NCBI GenBank assembly: GCA_937926145.1
Contig: CALANW010000116.1
Location: 1-8,267, forward strand
Reading direction: 5' to 3'
Source of the DNA: an uncultured Ruminococcus sp.
GTDB taxonomy: Bacteria > Bacillota > Clostridia > Oscillospirales > Ruminococcaceae
DNA: 8,267 bases
In this document: piece after piece, positions 1 through 5,680 of the stretch
Layout: each line of letters opens with the position of its first letter
Position numbering within the stretch: position 1 is the stretch's first letter
Program-made: the position numbers and the translations under genes
Notes under the pieces: model-generated
Databases searched by the model: none
The model's input: the letters and a program-made list of their open reading frames with translations, nothing else
Told to the model about the DNA's origin: nothing

Positions 1-12
1 GTTAATGGGCAA

Positions 13-95
13 AAAGGCGCAATTCACATTTTGGGGTTTTACGAAACTTGATATCCTATATTTCGTTTTACCCTTTTAGTGTGAATTGCGCCTTT
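13..95. repeat. Long imperfect palindrome with 15-bp perfect arms
   Basis: Bases 13-27 (AAAGGCGCAATTCAC) are the exact reverse complement of 81-95. Inside these arms, GGGT (34-37) pairs with ACCC (70-73) and ACGAAA (41-46) pairs with TTTCGT (61-66), separated by a T/T internal loop. The whole 83 bases can therefore fold into one long hairpin with an apical loop of about 14 bases. It lies downstream of the minus-strand membrane protein gene. On that strand the outer arm runs into five T residues, so it could end that transcript, but the large inner structure is unlike an ordinary terminator. A small palindromic repeat or MITE-like element is an alternative. No coding sequence is seen in 1-130. 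Confidence 0.7.
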
Positions 96-130
96 GAAGC
101 TGCCGGTTTTTAATGTCAGCTTTGCAAAAA

Positions 131-808
131 TTACGCATTACGCGTTGAACGTATGCTGTGGACAAGCATTATCGCAAACCATATTATCATACTTTCGCTC
201 ATAAGTCCGTTCGTAAATCCGATTCGGAACGGGCTGTCGGGCATAATGCTTTTCACTGCATAAAGCACTCCGTAAATGACAAGCACATTCGTGAACGCCA
301 TTGCTTTCGGAAACTCAGTTTTTCCTCTTATCTGAAGAATGAACCAATAGATGAACGGCGGAAGCATAAACACTTCGCTGAGCATGATTATCCATGAAAG
401 ATGCGAAAAGAGAGCTTCGCAGGACGGAAGAGCAGCTTCGGCATAGCCGTTGTTCATCATCCATGAATAGAGATAAAGTATCATTATGTAGAAAATGTGC
501 AGGCAAAGCCACGGTGTAAGTCCGTAGATATTGAGCGTTTTATAGATGCCTGCGCTCTTTTTGTCGGTGATGAATTTTCCTGCTGCGAAAAGTCCGATGC
601 CGTAGAAAATTATTCCGGGAAATGCAAGGAACATTGCGAGCGAATTTCTCCAAGGTGCGATATTTACGGCTCCGTCCGTGAGCCAGTACAGGCTGCCGCT
701 GTGAGCTGTATCGCCGTAGATCATCAGCCAGTCGCTTGAGCCGAAGCAAAGGCAGCCCAACATTCCGCAGATGAATGAAATGATGAGTGTTTTCTTTCTA
801 TTATTCAT
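131..808 (-). CDS. Six-helix integral membrane protein of unknown function
   Basis: This 225-residue protein has about six predicted membrane helices (roughly residues 8-24, 55-78, 92-117, 134-160, 168-189, 205-220). It has a positively charged N-terminus (MNNRKK) and no catalytic motif that I recognise. An SSDWL-x-x-YGD stretch at residues 24-32 recalls bacterial membrane proteins of the DUF6796 type, but that match is from memory and weak. The start at 808 is preferred over an in-frame ATG at 835 because GGAGGG lies 8 bases before it; 835 has no such site and is inside the leader. The gene is divergent from tetR and has its own consensus promoter. A palindrome (828-843) sits between promoter and ribosome binding site, so it is probably repressed by a regulator that binds there. 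Role unknown; membrane location is reasonably sure. Confidence 0.85.
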   Translation of the reverse strand: MNNRKKTLIISFICGMLGCLCFGSSDWLMIYGDTAHSGSLYWLTDGAVNIAPWRNSLAMFLAFPGIIFYGIGLFAAGKFITDKKSAGIYKTLNIYGLTPWLCLHIFYIMILYLYSWMMNNGYAEAALPSCEALFSHLSWIIMLSEVFMLPPFIYWFILQIRGKTEFPKAMAFTNVLVIYGVLYAVKSIMPDSPFRIGFTNGLMSESMIIWFAIMLVHSIRSTRNA

Positions 809-810
809 TA

Positions 811-823
811 TATATCCCTCCAA
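811..823 (-). promoter_or_regulatory. Ribosome binding site fixing the start at 808
   Basis: Read on the minus strand, TTGGAGGGATATATAATG gives a strong GGAGGG core about 8 bases before the ATG at 808. This decides against the longer reading frame from 835. Confidence 0.8.
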
Positions 824-827
824 GGCG

Positions 828-843
828 GTTAGCATTTGCTAAT
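828..843. promoter_or_regulatory. Palindromic operator, type B (GTTAGCATTTGCTAAT)
   Basis: TTAGCA and TGCTAA form a 6-2-6 inverted repeat, with a further G/T pair at the edges. It lies a few bases downstream of the expected transcription start of the minus-strand membrane protein gene, a typical repressor position. A close relative occurs at 5640-5655 over a promoter of the hydrolase operon. It differs from the CATAACA palindromes around tetR, so a different regulator is expected. Symmetric TTAG...CTAA sites of this size suit winged-helix MarR-type or HTH dimers; which protein binds is not shown here. Confidence 0.6.
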
Positions 844-852
844 CTTATTAGG

Positions 853-881
853 ATTATAGCACCGATCTTTTCGGCTGTCAA
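853..881 (-). promoter_or_regulatory. Consensus extended -10 sigma-A promoter of the minus-strand membrane protein gene
   Basis: On the minus strand TTGACA (876-881) and TATAAT (853-858) are both perfect matches. The spacer is 17 bases, and TGC precedes the -10 as an extended element. Transcription should start near 846, just before the type B palindrome. Such a perfect promoter would be very strong if not repressed, which supports the neighbouring operator being functional. Confidence 0.85.
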
Positions 882-927
882 TAAGGTTATGGGGAAAATT
901 ATGCGATTTGTCAGAATATACAATGCA

Positions 928-942
928 CATAACACTGTTATG
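928..942. promoter_or_regulatory. TetR-type operator O1 (CATAACACTGTTATG)
   Basis: A perfect 7-1-7 palindrome in the divergent region between the membrane protein gene and tetR. It lies 81 bases (centre to centre) upstream of O2, which overlaps the tetR promoter, and about 47 bases upstream of the -35 box of the divergent gene. No clear promoter overlaps it, so it may be an auxiliary site for cooperative binding or looping. Confidence 0.7.
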
Positions 943-982
943 CGAAATAATATTGCATAATGCTGAAATTAGCGCAGGCTTA

Positions 983-1011
983 TTGACAGGGGGGCGTATT
1001 TATGCTAAGAT
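983..1011 (+). promoter_or_regulatory. Promoter of tetR
   Basis: TTGACA (983-988) is a perfect -35. After 17 bases TAAGAT (1006-1011) matches the -10 at four of six positions, and TGC in front of it (1003-1005) makes it an extended -10. The start point is expected near 1018, inside operator O2, giving a leader of about 30 bases. Confidence 0.7.
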
Positions 1012-1023
1012 AACGATGTTATG
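1009..1023. promoter_or_regulatory. TetR-type operator O2 (GATAACGATGTTATG) over the tetR promoter
   Basis: It matches the O1/O3/O4 consensus CATAACA-N-TGTTATG with two changes in the left half-site. It overlaps the end of the tetR -10 box and the predicted start point, so binding would block transcription. As the weakest copy it would be occupied last, which fits negative autoregulation that leaves a basal level of repressor. Confidence 0.65.
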
Positions 1024-1047
1024 TGAAGCAAAAAGGACGGTGACAAT

Positions 1048-1674
1048 ATGAGTGACGAACTTGAAACAAGGGAAAAGCTGCTGAAAAGTGCGCTTTCCGA
1101 ATTCTCCGAAAAGGGATATATGAAAGCCTCTCTGCGAAAGATATGCGCCGATGCGGGCGTTACAACGGGAGCGCTGTATTTCTTTTTCAAAAATAAAAAT
1201 GACCTTTTTGCCGCGATAGTTGAACCGCCGCTCAAAGAGCTTTGCAGGCTGCTGAATGAGCATTATACGCAGGACGCTGAAGAAATGGCGAGTGACGATC
1301 CTGCGGTGCTGACGGCGGAATACCATATTGAAACGCACAGCAGTCTGGAAGTCCTCGTTGAATATATGTATCAGTATTACGATGTGTTTATTCTCCTGCT
1401 GACAAAGGCGCAGGGTTCGGATTACGAAAATGCTGTCGATATGGTCGTAGATATGACCGAGCAGGGGTTCCGTATCTCGGCTGAAAAGGCTGCGCAGAAA
1501 AAGCCGGGCTGTCACGTTGACGAATATATGCTCCACTGGATAACCCACATCAGCGTTGATGCGTACACTCATCTTCTGACGCATGAAAAAGATGTGGAAA
1601 AAGCCAAGCTCCACATGAGGCGAGTAATGGAATTCCTGATAAAGATATGGTTCACTATGATAGTTGAGGACTAA
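1048..1674 (+). CDS. TetR/AcrR-family transcriptional regulator
   Basis: A 208-residue protein of typical TetR length. The N-terminal DNA-binding domain spans roughly residues 7-55, with the family pattern LLKSALSEFSEKGY followed by the helix-turn-helix LRKICADAGVTTGALYFFF (about residues 29-47) and K-N-K-x-x-L-F. The remainder is a divergent ligand-binding and dimerisation domain whose ligand cannot be predicted. AAGGACGG (1033-1040) is 7 bases before the ATG. Four matching palindromes flank the gene, one over its own promoter and two before the ABC transporter genes, so it most likely represses itself and the transporter and is released by a transported or toxic compound. Family assignment is firm; the regulon is inferred from operator positions. 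Confidence 0.93.
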   Translation: MSDELETREKLLKSALSEFSEKGYMKASLRKICADAGVTTGALYFFFKNKNDLFAAIVEPPLKELCRLLNEHYTQDAEEMASDDPAVLTAEYHIETHSSLEVLVEYMYQYYDVFILLLTKAQGSDYENAVDMVVDMTEQGFRISAEKAAQKKPGCHVDEYMLHWITHISVDAYTHLLTHEKDVEKAKLHMRRVMEFLIKIWFTMIVED

Positions 1675-1681
1675 TTGCAAA

Positions 1682-1697
1682 GCCGCCTTCGGGCGGC
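1682..1697. other. UUCG-capped hairpin after tetR
   Basis: GCCGCC (1682-1687) pairs with GGCGGC (1692-1697) around a TTCG loop closed by C-G, a very stable tetraloop. It begins 7 bases after the tetR stop. The bases after it (AATAATC) are not a T-run, so it is a poor intrinsic terminator on the plus strand. It may protect the tetR 3' end or only attenuate read-through into the transporter genes. Confidence 0.6.
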
Positions 1698-1714
1698 AAT
1701 AATCAAGACTTTGG

Positions 1715-1729
1715 CATAACATTGTTATG
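1715..1729. promoter_or_regulatory. TetR-type operator O3 (CATAACATTGTTATG)
   Basis: A perfect 7-1-7 palindrome between tetR and the ABC genes. It overlaps a possible -35 (TTGGCA, 1711-1716, five of six matches), although no good -10 follows at the right distance. It lies 66 bases centre to centre from O4. Confidence 0.75.
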
Positions 1730-1747
1730 TCAAATCGATAAAAACAA

Positions 1748-1763
1748 GCCGCTTTTGAGCGGC
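1748..1763. other. Hairpin between operators O3 and O4
   Basis: GCCGCT (1748-1753) and AGCGGC (1758-1763) pair around a TTTG loop. On the plus strand it is followed by AAAAATT, so it is not a standard terminator. On the minus strand it is followed by TTGTTTTTA, which could stop antisense transcription. It could also be a DNA structure or part of a leader if a promoter lies near O3. Confidence 0.5.
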
Positions 1764-1780
1764 AAAAATTACGGACACAA

Positions 1781-1795
1781 CATAACAATGTTATG
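1781..1795. promoter_or_regulatory. TetR-type operator O4 (CATAACAATGTTATG) before the ABC genes
   Basis: The best copy: including flanks it is a perfect 9-1-9 palindrome (1779-1797). It ends 34 bases before the ATPase start codon and contains the candidate -10 element of the transporter promoter, so occupancy should shut off the transporter operon. Confidence 0.8.
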
Positions 1796-1797
1796 TT
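1789..1797 (+). promoter_or_regulatory. Candidate extended -10 of the ABC transporter operon
   Basis: TG-T-TATGTT resembles an extended -10 and is embedded in O4. The -35 position 17 bases upstream (TTACGG) is poor. It would give a start near 1803 and a leader of about 27 bases that still contains the ribosome binding site GGAGGAAA (1818-1825). Read-through from tetR is an alternative source of transcript. Confidence 0.35.
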
Positions 1798-1829
1798 AAA
1801 CTAACTTTTATAAAGTCGGAGGAAAGAAT

Positions 1830-2531
1830 ATGTATTTGGAGATCAAAGATGTAAAGAAAAGCTACGGCAGCGATGCAAGCTATATCCAAGTCTTAAAGGG
1901 CGTAAGCACGGGCGTTGAAAAGGGTCAGATGTGCGTTATCCAAGGCACGAGCGGCTCGGGCAAATCGACGCTCCTCAACTGCATAGGCGGTCTGGACACT
2001 ATGGACAGCGGTTCGGTAAAGGTTGACGGAAAGGAAATTTTCGGCTTGAAGCCCGATAAGCTTGCTGATTACCGAAAGGAAAACCTCGGATTCATTTTCC
2101 AGTTCTACAACCTCGTTCCGAATCTCACGGTCGAGGAAAACATTCAGGTCTGCGAATATCTTTCCGATTCGCCGCTCGATATGGAGGAGCTTCTCACAAC
2201 GCTCGGACTTTCCGAACACAGGAACAAGTTCCCCTCGCAGCTCTCGGGCGGTCAGCAGCAGAGATGTGCTATCGCAAGGGCGCTTATAAAAAATCCGAAG
2301 CTGCTTTTATGCGATGAGCCAACGGGTGCGCTCGATTCAAAGACCTCCCGTGATATCCTTGTTCTTCTTGAAAAGGTCAATCAGAAATACGGCACGACAA
2401 TGCTCATCGTAACGCACAACAACGCTATCAAAAATATGGTACACAAGGTAATAATCGTCAAGGACGGACTTATCAAAAAGGATTATCTCAACGAAACCCG
2501 CATACCTGCTGCCGAGCTGGAGGATCTGTAA
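1830..2531 (+). CDS. ABC transporter ATP-binding protein, MacB/LolD-type
   Basis: A complete 233-residue ATPase that powers the FtsX-type permease encoded next to it, on the cytoplasmic face of the membrane. All motifs are intact: Walker A GTSGSGKST (residues 39-47), Q-loop glutamine 91 in FIFQFYNL, signature LSGGQQQR (138-145), Walker B LLLCDEP with catalytic glutamate 163, D-loop GALD (166-169) and switch histidine 196. The FQFYNLVPNLTVEEN stretch and GALD are typical of the MacB/LolD/BceA group, which drive mechanical transmission or export rather than classical import. A strong GGAGGAAA site precedes the start. The stop codon overlaps the permease start (TAATG), so the two are translationally coupled and should be made in equal amounts. 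Confidence 0.95.
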   Translation: MYLEIKDVKKSYGSDASYIQVLKGVSTGVEKGQMCVIQGTSGSGKSTLLNCIGGLDTMDSGSVKVDGKEIFGLKPDKLADYRKENLGFIFQFYNLVPNLTVEENIQVCEYLSDSPLDMEELLTTLGLSEHRNKFPSQLSGGQQQRCAIARALIKNPKLLLCDEPTGALDSKTSRDILVLLEKVNQKYGTTMLIVTHNNAIKNMVHKVIIVKDGLIKKDYLNETRIPAAELEDL

Positions 2532-5497
2532 TGAATAAGGTACTTAGAAAAAGACTTCTGCGTGAGCTTAAATCGAATTTTGCACGATATGTCGCACTCG
2601 TTCTGCTTATCGTGTTTGGAATGTATGTTATCGTTTCGGTCGTTTCGAGCGCAGATACTATTATAAAAAGAACGGACGAACACGGCGAAATAAACAAGGT
2701 CGAGGACGGTCAGTTCGGCGTTTTTATTCCGCTCACCGATGAGCAGGAAAAACGGATAGCCGATATGGGCATCACCCTCGAAAAGCATTTCAGCATTGAT
2801 ATTTTTGCCGAGGACGGCTCAAAGCTCCGCGTTTTCCGCAACAGAAACGATATCGACCTTGTGGAGCTTGACAGCGGCAGATATGCCGAGAATGTGAACG
2901 AAGCAGTTGCGGAAAAGCGCTACTGCGAAGATCATTCGCTCACGGTCGGCGACAAGCTTACCGCAGGCGGAATTGAATTTGAGATCGTCGGCATCGGCAC
3001 AACGCCCGACTATGACGCTCCGTTCGACAAGTTCTCGGACACGGCGGTTTCAAGCGTTGGCTTCGGACTTCTTTTCGTATCCGATGAACAGTATGACTAT
3101 ATCAAAAACGATACCTCACAGCAGGCGGAGGACCTTTGCTATGCTTACCGACTGAACGGAAAGGCTTCCGATGAAGAACTCAAAGATATGATAAAGGATT
3201 TTGAGTTCAACTACAAGGACGTTACCGACAAATATTATCTTGAAACGGTCGGTGAAGCGTTGCAGCAGCGTGACGATCTCCGCGATGGCATCAATGAACT
3301 TTATGACGGTTCGCAGGAACTCAAAGACGGTATGAAAGACCTTTCGGACGGCGCAGATGAGCTTCACGACGGACTTGGTGACCTTTATGACGGCTCAAAG
3401 GAGCTTACTGACGGTATCGGAGAACTTTCCAACGGCGCGGACGAATTATTGGACGGTATGAAAACACTCGATGATTCGGGAAAAATGATATCGGACGGCT
3501 CTTCCGAAATTCTTGATGCGCTTCTTGCTCAGGCATCGCAGAGCCTTTCCGTAATGGGACAGAATATCACGCTTACAGCCGATAATTACGGTGAAACTCT
3601 CGATAAGCTTATCAAAATGACGCAGAGTGCCGAACTTGCACAGCTCAAAGCTTCACTTGACGGCGTAAAAGCTTATGCAGACGGCACAAAGGAGTACGCA
3701 GACGGCGTTCACACTGCGGCTGACGGAGCAAATGCTCTTTCGGACGGCGCAAAAGAGGCTTTGGACGGCTCTAAGGAGCTTTCGGACGGTGCTAAGGACG
3801 CACTTGACGGTTCAAAGGAATTATCGGACGGTGCAAAGGACGCTTATGACGGTGCTTCCGAGCTTGCAGACGGAATTGCGGAGCTTAAGACCGAAACCGA
3901 CAAGCTTCTTGACGAAGTTTTCGATGTTGACCTTGACAACCTTACAATGTTTGTGAAAAGAGCGGAAAATGTTCGTATCGCAGGCGCAAAGGGCGATGTT
4001 ATCATGAACAGACTTGCGGGACTTGGTGTCGGCGTTATCCTTATGATGCTTTTCGCTTATGTTATCTCCGTTTTCGTAATCCACCAGATTCAGCGTGAAA
4101 GCAGTGTTATCGGTGCGCTTTATGCACTCGGCGCGAAGAAAAAGGACCTCATTGCGCATTACATAACCCTGCCGACTGTCGTTGCATTCATCGGCGGAAT
4201 CATCGGTATGTTCATAGGCTTTTCGCCGATAGGACTTGACTATCAGATGCTTGATACCTACGCATATTTCTCACTCCCGAAATTCGCGCCCGTTTATCCG
4301 GTTTACCTTGTTGTTTACAGCGTTGTGATGCCTCCCGTCATTTCTATCATCGTAAACACGCTCGTTATAAACAAGCGCCTTTCGCAGACTGCGCTTTCGC
4401 TTATCCGAAATGAGCAGAAAACCGCGCGCTACAGCAGTGTAAAGATCAAGAGTAAGAACTTTATCCGCAGATTTCAGATAAGACAGATGCTCCGCGAAAT
4501 GCGCACGGGAATAACAGTTCTTTTGAGTATGCTTTTCTCGCTCCTCGTTCTTATGCTCGGCGTTGACTGCTATTACCTTTGCGAAAATGTAAGAAAAGAC
4601 ACTATCCGCGATACTAAATATGAATATATGTACACGCTGAAATATCCAGAAACGGAAGTCCCCGAGGGCGGCGAAGCCTGCTTTGCGAAGTCGCTTTCAA
4701 AGGAGCAGCTCGGATATAATCTTGACGTAACGGTAATGGGCATTGACAGCGACAACAAGTATTACAATGTTAAAACTCACGAGGGCAAGAGCCTTATCAC
4801 CGCAAGCAAATCGGTCGTTGAGCGTTACGGAATTACAACTGGAGATAAGTTTATCCTCACCGACAGCGCAAACTCAATGGACTATGCATTCACCGTTGCC
4901 GATGTCTGCGACGAGAGCGCAGGACTTACGGTATTTATGGATATCGACAGTATGCGCGAACTTTTCGGTGAAGACGATGATTACTACAACTGCCTTCTCT
5001 CCGACAAGCCGCTCGATATCGACGAGGGCAGACTTTACGGCACAACTACAAAGACCGATATCGAACGCTCGGCGGCTGTTTTCACAGAGCTTATGATGTC
5101 GATGATAGTTATGCTTATCGTTATCGCGATAATAATTTTCTTTGCGGTAATGTTCCTTATGCTGAATGTTATGGTCGAGCGCGCTTCATTCGGTATCTCG
5201 CTCGTGAAGATATTCGGCTACAAGACCAAGGACGTGAAGAAGCTTTACCTCAACGGAAACGCACTGCTCATTGCAGTTGGTGCGCTCATCGAAATACCGA
5301 TTTCAAAGCTTATCATCGATAAGGTGTTCCCACTGTTTATCCCGAATGTCACAAGCGGAATAAACCTCGTTTTCCCGTTCTATGTTTATCCGATAATTTT
5401 TGTCGGAACAATGGCTGTTTACTACGTTATTACAGCTATTCTCGTAAGAAAGCTCGGTAAGATAACACCTGCCGAGGTGCTTAAAAACAGAGAATGA
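2531..5497 (+). CDS. Large FtsX-type ABC permease with Asp-Gly heptad stalk
   Basis: 988 residues with about eight membrane helices in two MacB-like halves of the pattern helix, outside domain, three helices. TM1 is near 17-40, TM2-4 near 494-518, 543-568 and 587-614. TM5 is near 659-684, TM6-8 near 852-880, 908-930 and 944-973. The first outside region (about 41-490) starts with a MacB-like domain (GDKLTAGG at 140-147). It then has two blocks in which Asp-Gly recurs every seven residues, at 252-323 and 377-448, joined by a non-repeat linker. The second outside region (about 685-850) again holds a GDKFILTD element (771-778), showing internal duplication. The C-terminus KITPAEVLKNRE is typical of FtsX permeases. 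DG heptads of this kind also occur in YhgE/Pip-type proteins. Partner of the upstream ATPase; substrate unknown. Candidate roles are export of peptide or lipophilic compounds, or a cell-envelope signal. Family is certain, role is inference. Confidence 0.93.
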   Translation: MNKVLRKRLLRELKSNFARYVALVLLIVFGMYVIVSVVSSADTIIKRTDEHGEINKVEDGQFGVFIPLTDEQEKRIADMGITLEKHFSIDIFAEDGSKLRVFRNRNDIDLVELDSGRYAENVNEAVAEKRYCEDHSLTVGDKLTAGGIEFEIVGIGTTPDYDAPFDKFSDTAVSSVGFGLLFVSDEQYDYIKNDTSQQAEDLCYAYRLNGKASDEELKDMIKDFEFNYKDVTDKYYLETVGEALQQRDDLRDGINELYDGSQELKDGMKDLSDGADELHDGLGDLYDGSKELTDGIGELSNGADELLDGMKTLDDSGKMISDGSSEILDALLAQASQSLSVMGQNITLTADNYGETLDKLIKMTQSAELAQLKASLDGVKAYADGTKEYADGVHTAADGANALSDGAKEALDGSKELSDGAKDALDGSKELSDGAKDAYDGASELADGIAELKTETDKLLDEVFDVDLDNLTMFVKRAENVRIAGAKGDVIMNRLAGLGVGVILMMLFAYVISVFVIHQIQRESSVIGALYALGAKKKDLIAHYITLPTVVAFIGGIIGMFIGFSPIGLDYQMLDTYAYFSLPKFAPVYPVYLVVYSVVMPPVISIIVNTLVINKRLSQTALSLIRNEQKTARYSSVKIKSKNFIRRFQIRQMLREMRTGITVLLSMLFSLLVLMLGVDCYYLCENVRKDTIRDTKYEYMYTLKYPETEVPEGGEACFAKSLSKEQLGYNLDVTVMGIDSDNKYYNVKTHEGKSLITASKSVVERYGITTGDKFILTDSANSMDYAFTVADVCDESAGLTVFMDIDSMRELFGEDDDYYNCLLSDKPLDIDEGRLYGTTTKTDIERSAAVFTELMMSMIVMLIVIAIIIFFAVMFLMLNVMVERASFGISLVKIFGYKTKDVKKLYLNGNALLIAVGALIEIPISKLIIDKVFPLFIPNVTSGINLVFPFYVYPIIFVGTMAVYYVITAILVRKLGKITPAEVLKNRE
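3284..3874 (+). repeat. Region encoding two blocks of DG heptad repeats
   Basis: Asp-Gly (one Asn-Gly, one Asp-Ser) recurs exactly every seven residues in 3284-3499 (permease residues 252-323) and again in 3659-3874 (377-448). Hydrophobic residues fall two and five positions after the Asp, the spacing of a coiled coil. The two blocks are one residue out of phase with each other and are separated by about 53 residues without the pattern. Confidence 0.85.
3740..3865 (+). repeat. Three tandem 42-bp repeats in the permease gene
   Basis: Three consecutive 14-residue units read SDGAKEALDGSKEL, SDGAKDALDGSKEL and SDGAKDAYDGASEL. The DNA is also similar but differs at many wobble positions (for example GGCGCAAAAGAG against GGTGCTAAGGAC), so the duplication is not very recent. 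Such in-frame units can change stalk length by slippage without breaking the protein. Confidence 0.8.
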
Positions 5498-5506
5498 TTT
5501 TTTGAG

Positions 5507-5546
5507 CAAAGTCTGTCGGAAAGTTTCGGCAGACTTTGTTTTTTAT
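5507..5546 (+). terminator. Rho-independent terminator of the ABC transporter operon
   Basis: CAAAGTCTGTCG (5507-5518) pairs with CGGCAGACTTTG (5527-5538) with one G-T wobble, around an 8-base loop. It is followed by TTTTTTAT. It starts 9 bases after the permease stop. Confidence 0.9.
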
Positions 5547-5557
5547 ATGAAAAGCTG

Positions 5558-5586
5558 TTGCAAATCTCTAATGATTATGCTATAAT
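5558..5586 (+). promoter_or_regulatory. Promoter P1 of the hydrolase/GNAT operon
   Basis: TTGCAA (5558-5563, four of six) is followed after 17 bases by a perfect TATAAT (5581-5586) preceded by TGC, an extended -10. The start would be near 5593, so the hairpin at 5597-5625 would be at the very 5' end of the transcript. Confidence 0.7.
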
Positions 5587-5596
5587 AAATAAAAGA

Positions 5597-5625
5597 AAAG
5601 CCGCTTTTTATCGTGAAGCGGCTTT
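5597..5625. other. 10-bp perfect hairpin in the hydrolase operon leader
   Basis: AAAGCCGCTT (5597-5606) pairs fully with AAGCGGCTTT (5616-5625) around a 9-base loop. On the plus strand it lies at the start of P1 transcripts and is followed by GAAAAAAC, not a T-run. On the minus strand it is followed by TCTTTTATTTATT, so it could also stop antisense transcription. As an RNA it would be a 5' stabilising stem or would hinder P1 read-through. Confidence 0.6.
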
Positions 5626-5652
5626 GAAAAAACAATATAGTTAGTATATGCT
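5624..5652 (+). promoter_or_regulatory. Candidate promoter P2 of the hydrolase/GNAT operon
   Basis: TTGAAA (5624-5629, five of six) and TATGCT (5647-5652, four of six) are 17 bases apart. The -10 lies entirely within the type B palindrome, so binding there would exclude RNA polymerase. P2 would be the regulated promoter and P1 the upstream one. Confidence 0.5.
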
Positions 5653-5655
5653 AAC
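5640..5655. promoter_or_regulatory. Palindromic operator, type B (GTTAGTATATGCTAAC)
   Basis: A 16-base palindrome with one asymmetric pair. Its reverse complement GTTAGCATATACTAAC matches the site at 828-843 in 13 of 16 bases. It lies between the hairpin and the ribosome binding site (GGGGGAGA, about 5668-5675) of the first hydrolase-like gene and covers the P2 -10 box. Confidence 0.65.
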
Positions 5656-5680
5656 TTAACAATAAACGGGGGAGAAAGCA

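Noticed and set aside
97..122. Small hairpin AAGCTG/CAGCTT downstream of the minus-strand gene
   Set aside because: Only 6 bp with a 14-base loop and no T-run at the right place; too weak to call a terminator.
809..835. Longer start for the minus-strand membrane protein at 835
   Set aside because: The ATG at 835 is inside the leader and overlaps the palindrome, and the strong ribosome binding site belongs to the ATG at 808.
951..963. GCATAATGC near O1 as a fifth TetR site
   Set aside because: It shares only a short GCATAA half-site and lacks the TGTTATG arm.
1000..1788. 262-residue open frame on the minus strand opposite tetR
   Set aside because: It lies antisense to a clear TetR gene, has no ribosome binding site, and its composition shows no domain. 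It is a shadow of the high-quality plus-strand frame.
3740..3865. CRISPR-like direct repeats
   Set aside because: The repeats are in frame inside the permease gene, have no unique spacers and encode protein heptads.
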